Of a stretch of 6,005 nucleotides of DNA, positions 1 to 6,005 are shown one piece after another. The translations under genes and the position numbers were made by a program. This stretch comes from Nitrospina sp. (GTDB lineage Bacteria; Nitrospinota; Nitrospinia; Nitrospinales; Nitrospinaceae), in NCBI GenBank assembly GCA_004357435.1, contig SMVS01000140.1:1-6005 (forward strand), in the 5' to 3' direction. The notes under the pieces are model-generated. The model was given only the letters and a program-made list of their open reading frames with translations. It was not told the origin of the DNA and ran no database searches. Position 1 is the stretch's first letter; every line of letters starts with the position of its first letter.

Positions 1-2
1 AG

Positions 3-1577
3 AAAAAAAACAAGGGCGTGGAACCCCTCAAATTTTCTTTCAATCTCAAGCTTCTCCGTCCCGAGGGCAACCAGGTCCATGCCATATTGGATCAGATGCA
101 ATTGGAACTGGGAAAAATCATCTTACGAGGGAATCTGCAGGCCAAAAACATCCTTTCCGACGAAGGCGTGTTGAAGCTGAGCTTGAAATCCGAGTCCTTC
201 GCCGCCTCAGAACTGAAACATATTTGGTATTTTCTGCCTGGCGACTTTTCAGGAAAGATGAAGCAATACCCGATCGAAGGCCGCTTCGACCCCTTGGTCC
301 TGAGAGCCAGCATACCCCTCAATTCGATGGAGGACCCGACCGCCTTCTTCAACACGATCAACGCCCAAACCCAGCTGGAGGCGCAAAAAATATCCATGCA
401 AGTGGGAGAATGGAAATTCCCCATCGACCATTTGGAAAGCACCGGGGTCTGGAAAAACGGGAAAATAAAACACCGTATAAAAATTAACTCCTTTGGCGGT
501 GAGATTCTGCTCGTGGAAAACCTGCATTTTTCCCAGGCACCGAATAACAAAAACAGCCTGATCTTGAACTCCAAAATCAAGCTGACCCAAATAGACCTTT
601 CAAAAATCTCCTCGCCACGCGGATCCTACGCCAGCGGTACGTTGTCCGGGCTTCTAAAAATGCAAGGTCCCCTAACCCCCGAGAATAAAGTGATGCTGAA
701 AGGAAACCTCTTGGGAAAAAATATTGATATAAACAACGGGGGCTATACTTTTGCCGCTAAAAACCTCGACTTGAAGATCAATTCATCGTCCTCTTACACC
801 CCCATTCTTGATGCGAACCTCACCGATTTTGAAGTTTATAATATTCCCTTCAAGGCCTACACGGGACGAGTGGCGTTTCCCACGGACCGCGTGGTCTTTC
901 TCAAATCCATATTAATCCCGCCGCACGGAAAAATCGGCTGGACAGGAACGTTTCACACGAATTCCATGAAATATAAATTTCAAATCGCCGGACGCAAACT
1001 TCGGGTCGAAGATTTTGAGTCCGAGAATGTACACGGCGCTCTCAAGATTTCCGCCAAGATCCATGGATACATCCCTAAAAAGGAATCGTTCAGCCGCGGA
1101 ATTTCGGGCAACATAGCCATTCGAATCTGGAAGGGGAGTTTTAAAAAACTGGATATCATTAAAGGTTTGTTGATCATTTTGAACCCCACGTCCATCTTCA
1201 GCCTCGAAAAGAACGGCTTGGGTTTTGATCTGTTGGGTGGCGATATCACCCTCGACGAAGGCATGCTGAATTCCAGAAATATCACCCTCGAGAGCGATCA
1301 AATGAATATGTATCTGAAAGGTTTGTGGGATATTCCCTCGGGCGACATCAATATGGATGGTAAATTTTTACCCTCTCCGGATCTGGACAAAGTCCTGAAA
1401 TCCATCCCGATCATCGGTCAAATTCTGGCGGGGAACAAACGTCAGGAAGGGTTTATCGAAACCTATTTTAAAGTGAGAGGGGATATCTCGGAGGTCCAGG
1501 TCCAAATCCTGGCAGGAAAATCTATTTTTGAAAAACCGGGAAGAATGCTCAGTCAGATAGGAAAGTTGGGAGATTGA
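3..1577 (+). CDS. AsmA/YhdP-like envelope protein, C-terminal part (5' end outside window)
   Basis: Seen: the frame is open from the first bases to a TGA at 1575-1577, giving 524 residues. There is no signal peptide or N-terminal membrane helix. The GTG at 18 has no properly spaced ribosome site, so the true start is almost certainly upstream of the window. The protein is rich in alternating hydrophobic/polar beta-strand patterns with recurring 'L.G...' turns. From about nt 1100 to 1530 it carries the AsmA-like C-terminal pattern: a GSFKKLDIIKGLL stretch, then LLGGDITLDEGML, a strand-rich block with IPSGDINMDGKF, and SIPIIGQILAG followed by FKVRGDISE. Known: AsmA/YhdP/TamB-like proteins are inner-membrane-anchored, periplasm-spanning beta-groove proteins linked to phospholipid movement to the outer membrane. 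Inferred: the same broad role here; the exact subfamily is unclear. It lies convergent with the Fe-S gene downstream and shares no operon with it. Its base composition looks A-richer than purA's, as often seen in this fast-evolving family. Confidence 0.8.
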   Translation, partial: KKNKGVEPLKFSFNLKLLRPEGNQVHAILDQMQLELGKIILRGNLQAKNILSDEGVLKLSLKSESFAASELKHIWYFLPGDFSGKMKQYPIEGRFDPLVLRASIPLNSMEDPTAFFNTINAQTQLEAQKISMQVGEWKFPIDHLESTGVWKNGKIKHRIKINSFGGEILLVENLHFSQAPNNKNSLILNSKIKLTQIDLSKISSPRGSYASGTLSGLLKMQGPLTPENKVMLKGNLLGKNIDINNGGYTFAAKNLDLKINSSSSYTPILDANLTDFEVYNIPFKAYTGRVAFPTDRVVFLKSILIPPHGKIGWTGTFHTNSMKYKFQIAGRKLRVEDFESENVHGALKISAKIHGYIPKKESFSRGISGNIAIRIWKGSFKKLDIIKGLLIILNPTSIFSLEKNGLGFDLLGGDITLDEGMLNSRNITLESDQMNMYLKGLWDIPSGDINMDGKFLPSPDLDKVLKSIPIIGQILAGNKRQEGFIETYFKVRGDISEVQVQILAGKSIFEKPGRMLSQIGKLGD

Positions 1578-1607
1578 ATCCAGACGTGTACACGGGGAGA
1601 GGAAACT

Positions 1608-2264
1608 TCAAACGGATTTGACTACCAGGCTTTTGTCCAATTGTTGCTTGATCAGCTTCTCAATATGCTGGAGAGTTCCGGTGGTCGAGGTAGGACAACT
1701 GCCGCAGGCGCCCTGATAATGAATTTTAACCTCGTTGTCGTCCAACCCCATCAGGTCGACGCCGCCGCCATCCTGCGCCAACTGCGAACGGATGGAACGA
1801 TTCAAAATCATTTCAATCGCCTGCAGTTTCTTATCCTGCGGTAAGGCCAGAAAATTGGTGACATCCACCTGGGGACCCGCGTCCACCTCATCGCTGGGGT
1901 ACACCTTGACCAGTTCGTCTATCTTATCCCACACCTGCTTCTTGAGTGGGTTCCATCCGAATCGGTCGCCCTTGGTGACGGTCACAAAATTGTCCATGAT
2001 GTAAACGTTTTGGACCGCTTCATAACCGAAAACAGCCGTCGCCATCGCATCTTCTTTGCAATCCTCCTTGGAGGAATAAGACCGTTTGCCTTTTTCGAGA
2101 ACCTGCGTGTTGAGGACAAATTGCAAAGCGTTCGGATTCGGCGTCTCACGGGTTCGGATCACCTTCAGCGCACGCTGGGCAACCGGTTTCCGGGGCCGAT
2201 CTTCCGGGGGCTTGCCCCCCATTTTAACTTCGGCCCGCCGGGCAATGACTTCACTGATTTTCAC
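1608..2264 (-). CDS. nfu: Nfu-type iron-sulfur cluster carrier/scaffold protein
   Basis: 218 residues. Role (family knowledge): binds a [4Fe-4S] cluster at the subunit interface of a dimer through a CxxC motif and passes it to apo-enzymes in the cytoplasm. Seen: residues 36-125 match the Nfu N-terminal domain, with the hallmark ETPNPNALQF at 40-49 and the VQNVYIMDNFVTVTK strand pair. Residues 145-213 are the NifU-like C-terminal domain, with QDGGGVDL and GACGSCPTSTTGTL; the ligands are C187 and C190. This Nfu_N plus NifU_C order is that of mitochondrial NFU1, not of E. coli NfuA, whose N-terminal domain is a degenerate A-type carrier. The first 35 residues are a basic, proline-containing extension of unknown use. 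The start is GTG at 2264: an in-frame TAG lies six codons upstream and an AGAAAGGG site precedes it by 9 nt, while the ATG at residue 15 lacks such a site. No other isc, suf or nif gene is in view, so it is a stand-alone carrier as far as the window shows. Confidence 0.93.
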   Translation of the reverse strand: MKISEVIARRAEVKMGGKPPEDRPRKPVAQRALKVIRTRETPNPNALQFVLNTQVLEKGKRSYSSKEDCKEDAMATAVFGYEAVQNVYIMDNFVTVTKGDRFGWNPLKKQVWDKIDELVKVYPSDEVDAGPQVDVTNFLALPQDKKLQAIEMILNRSIRSQLAQDGGGVDLMGLDDNEVKIHYQGACGSCPTSTTGTLQHIEKLIKQQLDKSLVVKSV

Positions 2265-2273
2265 AACGTTTAA

Positions 2274-2281
2274 CCCTTTCT
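2274..2281 (-). promoter_or_regulatory. Ribosome binding site supporting the GTG start of nfu
   Basis: On the minus strand the word AGAAAGGG ends 9 nt before the GTG at 2264. It is a moderate purine-rich Shine-Dalgarno match, but it is the only one near any possible start, and it favours GTG over the internal ATG at 2222. Confidence 0.55.
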
Positions 2282-2304
2282 AAAAAACCTAGGTCAATGA
2301 GCTA

Positions 2305-2333
2305 ATCATAAATCCATTTCGGCGAAAAATCAA
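2305..2333 (-). promoter_or_regulatory. Candidate sigma70-type promoter for nfu
   Basis: Read on the minus strand: a -35 word TTGATT (2333-2328, 4 of 6 to consensus), a 17-nt spacer and a -10 word TATGAT (2310-2305, 5 of 6). Transcription would start near 2298 and leave a leader of about 34 nt before the GTG at 2264. The element lies in the 100-bp gap after cstA, so nfu can be expressed independently, although read-through from cstA is not excluded because no clear terminator follows cstA. An 8-bp palindrome, ACCTAGGT (2287-2294), sits just downstream in the leader. I cannot assign it to a known regulator. Confidence 0.55.
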
Positions 2334-2364
2334 CCCAACAGAACCATAACCGGAGGCGGGCGTT

Positions 2365-4071
2365 TCACGCTTCACTGGGATCTGCTTCTGGGCTGATTTT
2401 TCGGCCTTTAAAGGCCTGAAGCCCCTCATTTCCTACAAACAGAGCGAGACCGATCAACACCAGGGAGGTGCATCCCAAAAATAAATTCGGTTGCGGCGCG
2501 GTAAAAAATCGGTAAGCCTGCCAGACCAAAGCGGCGATGGTGGTGATCACCATGAAGATGGCCGGAATCAGGGTAAAGTGGGTGGGTTTGCGAACACCGA
2601 TCAAATACGCGGAAATTACAAACAGCGCCATAGCGGCGATGAGTTGATTGGTCGCGCCAAAAATCGGCCAGATTTTCTGCCAGCCGTCGGTGGCGCCAAT
2701 CGAGTACGCCAGCGCGACCACAATGAAGGTCGTGACATATTTGTTATGGAGCCAGGTGGCCCGGTCCCCGGCGGATTCCTGTACGATGTACCGGGTGATG
2801 CGCACCGCGGTATCGAGCGTCGTCATCACAAAAGTATTGAGGGCGAGCACCGCGATCATCGACGCCACGGTGAATCCGAGAAACGGCAACATTTGACTCA
2901 CCACATGGCCGTAGCCGCTTCCGAACGCATGGATCCAACCGCCGTTCTGCAGAGTTTCGCGGAACCCCAAGGTGTTCATATCGATGCCTCCGCCTGCCGG
3001 CGCCACCCAATACAGACCACCGCCCACCAGCAGGACCGTACACACCGCCACCACGCCTTCGGTCAGCATGCCGCCGTAACTGATCAATTTGCCTTGCGAC
3101 TCGTTGGCCAACTGTTTCGACACCGTGCCGCTCGCCACCAGCGAATGAAATCCGGAAACCGCCCCGCACGCCACCAGCACAAACAACATCGGCCACACCG
3201 GTCCCTGTTGTTCGGAGTAGCCGCCCAAAAACATCGGCGTGTTGAGTCCGGGATGGACCCACAGCAACGCCACAATGCCGAGCGACATGCTTCCGAATAA
3301 AACGTATGTGGAAAGATAGTCGCGCGGTTGCAACAGAAGTTGCACCGGCATGACGGATGCCAGGCCGGCGTAAATCATCAGCACGATGAACCAGAAGGTC
3401 AACGGAGCCAGCCCTAAAATCCCGCTTTCGGGCAGGGGAATCGGAAATTTGAATCCGACCGCAATGCTGAGCGCCAACGCCGCGATGCCTAATGCGGACG
3501 CGATCGGCAGATTGTAATTCTTTTGGTAAATGGCCCAGCCGAGGAGCATGGACACGGGAATGATGAAGAAGGTGGGAATGACCATCTGCGGTTGGGCGAT
3601 CAGCGTCTTGGCGGCCACCACACCGAACACGGCGATGACCAGCAACATCGCCAGCACCAGGAATAGCGAGAACACCAGCCGGGCGCGCGTTCCCATGGTG
3701 TGCTCGGCGACTTCGGCGATGGAGCTTCCCCGGCTACGGACGGACACCATCAGCGCCAGGTAATCATGCACGGCACCGATGAACACACTGCCGAGAAGAA
3801 TCCAGAGCAGTGTCAACGCCCAGCCAAAATGATGCATGGCAATGATCGGGCCGATGACCGGGCCGGCACCGGCAATCGATGCAAAGTTATGGCCGAACAA
3901 CACCTGCGGCTTGCTCGCCACATAATCGGCGCCGTCGCTCTGCACCACCGCCGGGGTTTTGGCACCGGCGTCGGGTTGCACCACCTCGCGGTCGAGACGG
4001 CCCGCATAATAGCGATAGCCGACGTAATAAAAAAAGGCGCAGGAAAATATGAGTATGACGGGGGTCAACAT
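2365..4071 (-). CDS. cstA: CstA-family carbon starvation protein, pyruvate/peptide transporter
   Basis: 568 residues, polytopic inner-membrane protein with roughly 14-16 hydrophobic segments spread along the whole length. Known: CstA and BtsT of E. coli are proton-coupled pyruvate importers, and CstA is also linked to peptide use during carbon starvation. Seen: the CstA core has GHNFASIAGAGPVIGP at 60-75, FIGAVHDY at 97-104, QPRDYLS at 248-254, ACGAVSGFHSLVASGT at 301-316 and MTTLDTAVRITRY at 416-428. FGATNQLIAAMAL at 471-483 begins the C-terminal multi-helix domain. The protein is shorter than E. coli CstA and BtsT (about 700 residues) and belongs to the compact form seen in many non-enteric bacteria. 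The ATG at 4071 is the only usual start codon between the upstream in-frame TAG and the first helix (LTPVILIFSCAFFYYVGY). No sensor kinase or response regulator of the BtsSR type is adjacent. Family assignment is firm; the substrate is inferred. Confidence 0.95.
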   Translation of the reverse strand: MLTPVILIFSCAFFYYVGYRYYAGRLDREVVQPDAGAKTPAVVQSDGADYVASKPQVLFGHNFASIAGAGPVIGPIIAMHHFGWALTLLWILLGSVFIGAVHDYLALMVSVRSRGSSIAEVAEHTMGTRARLVFSLFLVLAMLLVIAVFGVVAAKTLIAQPQMVIPTFFIIPVSMLLGWAIYQKNYNLPIASALGIAALALSIAVGFKFPIPLPESGILGLAPLTFWFIVLMIYAGLASVMPVQLLLQPRDYLSTYVLFGSMSLGIVALLWVHPGLNTPMFLGGYSEQQGPVWPMLFVLVACGAVSGFHSLVASGTVSKQLANESQGKLISYGGMLTEGVVAVCTVLLVGGGLYWVAPAGGGIDMNTLGFRETLQNGGWIHAFGSGYGHVVSQMLPFLGFTVASMIAVLALNTFVMTTLDTAVRITRYIVQESAGDRATWLHNKYVTTFIVVALAYSIGATDGWQKIWPIFGATNQLIAAMALFVISAYLIGVRKPTHFTLIPAIFMVITTIAALVWQAYRFFTAPQPNLFLGCTSLVLIGLALFVGNEGLQAFKGRKISPEADPSEA

Positions 4072-4088
4072 GGCGACAGCGACGGATT

Positions 4089-4093
4089 CCTCC
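4089..4093 (-). promoter_or_regulatory. Distant Shine-Dalgarno-like GGAGG upstream of cstA
   Basis: The only strong ribosome-site word before cstA, GGAGG, is separated from the ATG at 4071 by 17 nt, which is longer than usual. No ATG, GTG or TTG lies between it and 4071 in the cstA frame, so the start cannot be moved to a better spacing. Either translation starts with poor spacing or weaker pairing nearer the ATG is used. Confidence 0.35.
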
Positions 4094-4130
4094 GTCTCCT
4101 CTGAAATCCTATTAGCGGAATACCTACTCT

Positions 4131-4160
4131 ATAATACTTTAATAAGTATATCAGGGTCAC
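4131..4160 (-). promoter_or_regulatory. Candidate sigma70-type promoter for cstA
   Basis: On the minus strand: GTGACC (4160-4155, 4 of 6 to TTGACA), an 18-nt A/T-rich spacer, and TATTAT (4136-4131, 5 of 6 to TATAAT). Transcription would begin near 4124, leaving a leader of about 50 nt. It lies in the 106-bp gap between the purA stop and cstA, the only non-coding A/T-rich patch there. An inverted repeat (4134-4149) covers the spacer and part of the -10 word, suggesting control by a DNA-binding protein; that part is inference. Confidence 0.5.
4134..4149. repeat. Inverted repeat inside the cstA promoter, candidate operator
   Basis: ATACTT and AAGTAT form perfect 6-bp arms around a TAAT centre. 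The repeat overlaps the spacer and the upstream half of the proposed -10 word. It is A/T-rich and has no following T-tract on either strand that would make it a purA terminator. A 16-bp dyad over a promoter core is typical of a dimeric repressor site, but the binding protein is unknown and short A/T dyads also arise by chance. Confidence 0.35.
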
Positions 4161-4177
4161 ACGGCAGGCTTCCAGCT

Positions 4178-5464
4178 TCAAAACAAATCGCCCTGCCGAA
4201 TCGTTTCCGTCCGGTCGGGTCCGGTCGAAATCAAAACAAATCCCACGCCGAGATGTTTTTCCAGGCCGTCGATGTAACGTTTGGCATTGTCGGGCAACAG
4301 ATCGAAAGACTGAATGCCGGACGTCCTGGTTTTCCAGCCAGGGTACTCCGTATACACCGGCTCGCAGTTGGCGAGAACCACCGGGTCGGCGGGCAACCCA
4401 TCCAACTCCGCGCCCTTGTATTTGTAACCGGTACACACCCGGATCGTGTCCAGTTGGTCCAACACATCGACTTTCGTGAGGGTCACCTGATCGATGCCGT
4501 TCAGGTCCACCGCGTATTTGCCGACCACCGCGTCGAACCAGCCGCACCGGCGCGGCCGCCCGGTAGTGGCGCCAAACTCGTCGCCTTCCTTGCGCAACAG
4601 ATCGCCGTCCGCGTCATGAAGCTCGGTGGGAAACGGTCCCTCCCCCACCCGCGTGGTGTAAGCCTTCACCACGCCGATGACCTTGTCGATCTTGTTGGGC
4701 GGAATGCCCAGCCCGGTGCAGGCACCGCCCGCCGTCGGGTTGGAAGACGTCACGAACGGGTACGTGCCATGATCCACGTCCAGCATGGTGCCCTGCGCGC
4801 CTTCACACAAAATGCGTTTATCGTTTTCGATTTCCCGGTGCAGAATTTTGTGCGTGTTGCCCAAATACTTAACGAACATTTCGCGGTACCCGGCCATTTG
4901 GTTAAACAACGCGCCCAACTCCGGCAGGTCCTCGCCGTAAAGGTTTTTCAGCACGTTTTTTTTCTCTTCGTAATGCGCGCCCAAAGACTCGCGCAAACGA
5001 TTCTCATCAAGAAAATCGCAGGTGCGCAAACCCATGCGGGATATTTTATCCGCGTAGGAAGGCCCGATGCCGCGGCCGGTCGTCCCGATCTTTTTGTCGC
5101 CGGATGCGCCCTCTTTTTGCACGTCGGATATCTGGTGGTACGGCAGGATGATATTGGCGCGGTCGCTGATCACCAACTTGCCTTCAAAGTCGAACCCGGC
5201 CTGCTCCAGCTTCCGCATCTCCTCCGCCAGCGCGGACGGGTCGATCACCACGCCGTTGCCGATGATGCACAGCTTGTCTTTATGGAAGATGCCGGAGGGA
5301 ATCAGGTGCAGGATGAATTTGTTGCCATCGAAAACGATGGTGTGACCGGCGTTGTGCCCGCCCTGATAGCGGGCCACCACATCGGCCTGCTCGGTGAGGA
5401 GATCGATGATTTTTCCTTTCCCCTCGTCTCCCCACTGCATTCCTACAACCACACAAACGGGCAT
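4178..5464 (-). CDS. purA: Adenylosuccinate synthetase
   Basis: 428 residues (E. coli PurA has 432). It catalyses IMP + aspartate + GTP to adenylosuccinate + GDP + phosphate, the first committed step from IMP to AMP, in the cytoplasm. Seen: the P-loop-like GDEGKGK at 12-18 with the catalytic D13; GGHNAGHT with H41; the IMP-binding GTTGRGIGPSYADK with T129 and R143; EGAQGTMLDVDHGTYPFVTSSN at 221-242; the aspartate loop GATTGRPRR with R303 and R305; the guanine-recognising TKVDVLD at 330-336; and GPDRTETI near the end. All key residues are present at the usual positions, so the enzyme should be active. The start is ATG at 5464: it gives the exact family N-terminus, and GGAAGGAAG lies 4 nt upstream on the minus strand. 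The frame stays open 57 codons further upstream, but that part covers the promoter and leader and is unlike the family. A strong promoter lies about 75 nt upstream. No other purine gene is adjacent. Confidence 0.98.
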   Translation of the reverse strand: MPVCVVVGMQWGDEGKGKIIDLLTEQADVVARYQGGHNAGHTIVFDGNKFILHLIPSGIFHKDKLCIIGNGVVIDPSALAEEMRKLEQAGFDFEGKLVISDRANIILPYHQISDVQKEGASGDKKIGTTGRGIGPSYADKISRMGLRTCDFLDENRLRESLGAHYEEKKNVLKNLYGEDLPELGALFNQMAGYREMFVKYLGNTHKILHREIENDKRILCEGAQGTMLDVDHGTYPFVTSSNPTAGGACTGLGIPPNKIDKVIGVVKAYTTRVGEGPFPTELHDADGDLLRKEGDEFGATTGRPRRCGWFDAVVGKYAVDLNGIDQVTLTKVDVLDQLDTIRVCTGYKYKGAELDGLPADPVVLANCEPVYTEYPGWKTRTSGIQSFDLLPDNAKRYIDGLEKHLGVGFVLISTGPDRTETIRQGDLF

Positions 5465-5470
5465 AGCTCT

Positions 5471-5475
5471 TCCTT
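5471..5475 (-). promoter_or_regulatory. Ribosome binding site fixing the purA start
   Basis: AAGGA within the longer purine run GGGAAGGAAG lies 6 nt before the ATG at 5464. It decides against the 57-codon-longer reading of the same frame. Confidence 0.75.
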
Positions 5476-5496
5476 CCCTGCAAATTCGGTAATTCG

Positions 5497-5506
5497 TCAC
5501 CGGTGA
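5497..5506. repeat. Ten-base palindrome in the purA leader
   Basis: TCACCGGTGA is a perfect palindrome within the proposed 5' leader of purA, about 30 nt downstream of the likely transcription start. It does not resemble the E. coli PurR box. It could be a binding site or chance; there is no loop, so it is not a good RNA hairpin. Confidence 0.3.
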
Positions 5507-5539
5507 ATCAGTGGACTGTTTTCTGAGGACCAACCGCGT

Positions 5540-5568
5540 ATTATCGGGGGTGCGAGAAACATTGTCAA
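5540..5568 (-). promoter_or_regulatory. Strong sigma70-type promoter for purA
   Basis: On the minus strand a perfect TTGACA (5568-5563), an optimal 17-nt spacer and GATAAT (5545-5540, 5 of 6) form the best promoter in the window. Transcription should start near 5533, giving a leader of about 70 nt before the purA ATG at 5464. The spacer contains a C5 run on this strand. A strong constitutive-looking promoter suits a housekeeping purine gene. Confidence 0.75.
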
Positions 5569-5599
5569 CCGCCCCCTGGCGGTCCGGGCAACGCCCGGA
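5569..5599. repeat. Two tandem G/C-rich hairpins directly upstream of the purA -35
   Basis: First inverted repeat: CCGCC (5569-5573) and GGCGG (5578-5582) around CCCT. Second, starting at the next base: TCCGGGC (5583-5589) and GCCCGGA (5593-5599) around AAC. Both arm pairs are perfect. Neither is followed by a T-tract on either strand, so they are not standard intrinsic terminators. They abut the -35 word of the purA promoter and could be protein-binding dyads or a small palindromic repeat unit. No function is established. Confidence 0.45.
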
Positions 5600-5652
5600 G
5601 GAAATTGAAACCTTGAATCCACCCAAGCATTCCAATGGGAGATCGATGTGTT

Positions 5653-5679
5653 CCCCCTTCTCCGAAGGGGGCTAGGGGG
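5653..5679. repeat. C/G-run hairpin, possibly a dispersed intergenic repeat
   Basis: CCCCCTTC (5653-5660) and GAAGGGGG (5664-5671) are perfect 8-bp arms around TCC, followed by a second G5 run at 5675-5679 (CTAGGGGG). From memory, very similar words (C-run, TCTCCGAA, G-run, TAGGGGG) recur as dispersed intergenic palindromes in many environmental bacterial genomes; I cannot verify that here. It lies 21 bp past the stop of the YkgJ-like gene. On that gene's strand no T-tract follows the stem, so a classical terminator is unlikely, though the stem could still stabilise the transcript's 3' end. Confidence 0.5.
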
Positions 5680-5699
5680 CTTGTTCCTTAGTGTGGAAT

Positions 5700-6005
5700 C
5701 TACAGTTTGAAATCCTTCAAATCCTGCCGGATGGCCGTGGCCGGGATTCGCGGCCCGGCATCAATGCCGGGACAAAACCCCGCTGTCAGTTGCCAATCAT
5801 TTCGGCTCGCCAGGTTTTCTTTCCAGAACGGATAGGTCCGGCACTGCTTGGGCTTGGCTGGGTGAATGCCACAGCCCTGCGGGGTGAGGAACGGACAAGG
5901 CAGGTCTTCCTCGACATCCATTTCCCAAGTGCTCCGCCCCCGCGTCAGTTTAAATTCTTTTTTAAACTTTGATTGCGGGATGCCAAGATACTCGGCGGCG
6001 TCTTC
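5700..6005 (-). CDS. YkgJ-family cysteine cluster protein, C-terminal part (5' end outside window)
   Basis: The frame is open from the right edge to a TAG at 5702-5700, giving 101 visible residues; the start lies beyond the window. Seen: a helix-like EDAAEYLGIPQSKF segment, then a short linker, PCPFLTPQGCGIHPAKPKQCRTYPFW at visible residues 36-61, and GFCPGIDAG at 76-84. The cysteines at visible positions 37, 45, 55 and 78 and the QCRTYPFW signature match the C-terminal half of the CxxCxxCC (YkgJ/UPF0153) family, whose remaining cysteines would lie in the missing N-terminal part. Known: the family is thought to bind zinc or an iron-sulfur cluster; its cellular role is not established. The ATG at 5921 is internal, because the upstream codons continue the family pattern. 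It is separated from purA by 235 bp with an independent promoter, so co-transcription is not required. Confidence 0.85.
   Translation of the reverse strand, partial: EDAAEYLGIPQSKFKKEFKLTRGRSTWEMDVEEDLPCPFLTPQGCGIHPAKPKQCRTYPFWKENLASRNDWQLTAGFCPGIDAGPRIPATAIRQDLKDFKL

Noticed and set aside
1585..1594. CGTGTACACG as a bidirectional terminator
   Set aside because: It is a loopless palindrome with no T-tract on either side, so it would not form a standard terminator hairpin.
2287..2294. ACCTAGGT as an iron or Fe-S regulator site for nfu
   Set aside because: Eight-base palindromes are common by chance, and this one does not match Fur or IscR consensus forms that I know.
2491..3300. A 269-codon plus-strand open frame antisense to cstA
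   Set aside because: It mirrors a confidently identified membrane transporter and is His/Arg-rich without domain features.
4049..5506. A 485-codon plus-strand open frame fully antisense to purA
   Set aside because: The opposite strand encodes a full-length PurA with every catalytic residue. The antisense product is His/Val/Arg-rich with no recognisable domain, as expected of a shadow of a G/C-biased gene.
5583..5599. The TCCGGGC/GCCCGGA hairpin as an intrinsic terminator
   Set aside because: No T-tract follows on either strand, and the next element on the minus strand is the purA promoter.
5465..5635. A 57-codon N-terminal extension of PurA from an upstream in-frame ATG
   Set aside because: The extension has no family similarity, spans the TTGACA/GATAAT promoter and the hairpins, and the ATG at 5464 has a well-spaced ribosome site and gives the standard N-terminus.
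1..6005. A novel defence, mobile or biosynthetic system
   Set aside because: All five coding regions belong to known housekeeping or widespread families, and no integrase, transposase, toxin pair or repeat array is visible.

Overview
The window reads as an ordinary chromosomal stretch of a Gram-negative bacterium with mid-range G+C. An AsmA-like envelope protein points to an outer membrane. The mix of a mitochondrial-type Nfu protein, a short CstA transporter and a YkgJ-type cysteine-cluster protein would fit a Nitrospinota or deltaproteobacterial-type lineage. That placement is an inference from gene content and general look, not from a search.

Layout: (1) 3-1577, plus strand, the C-terminal 524 residues of an AsmA/YhdP-like protein whose start lies left of the window. 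(2) 1608-2264, minus strand, an Nfu-type iron-sulfur cluster carrier that converges on the AsmA gene with only 30 bp between the stops. (3) 2365-4071, minus strand, a 568-residue CstA-family pyruvate/peptide transporter. (4) 4178-5464, minus strand, purA, a full-length adenylosuccinate synthetase. (5) 5700-6005, minus strand, the C-terminal 101 residues of a YkgJ-family cysteine-cluster protein that runs off the right edge. No tRNA, rRNA, CRISPR, insertion sequence or phage gene is visible, and no gene-free stretch exceeds 235 bp.

The four minus-strand genes point the same way, but the gaps (100, 106 and 235 bp) each hold a plausible sigma70-type promoter: TTGATT-17-TATGAT before nfu, GTGACC-18-TATTAT before cstA and TTGACA-17-GATAAT before purA. 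They therefore look like separately transcribed neighbours rather than one operon, and their functions (Fe-S delivery, carbon uptake, AMP synthesis, an uncharacterised metal-binding protein) do not form one pathway. The most interesting non-coding structure is a short inverted repeat inside the putative cstA promoter, and a cluster of G/C-rich hairpins in the purA upstream gap, one of which resembles dispersed intergenic repeats. I found no convincing undescribed system here.
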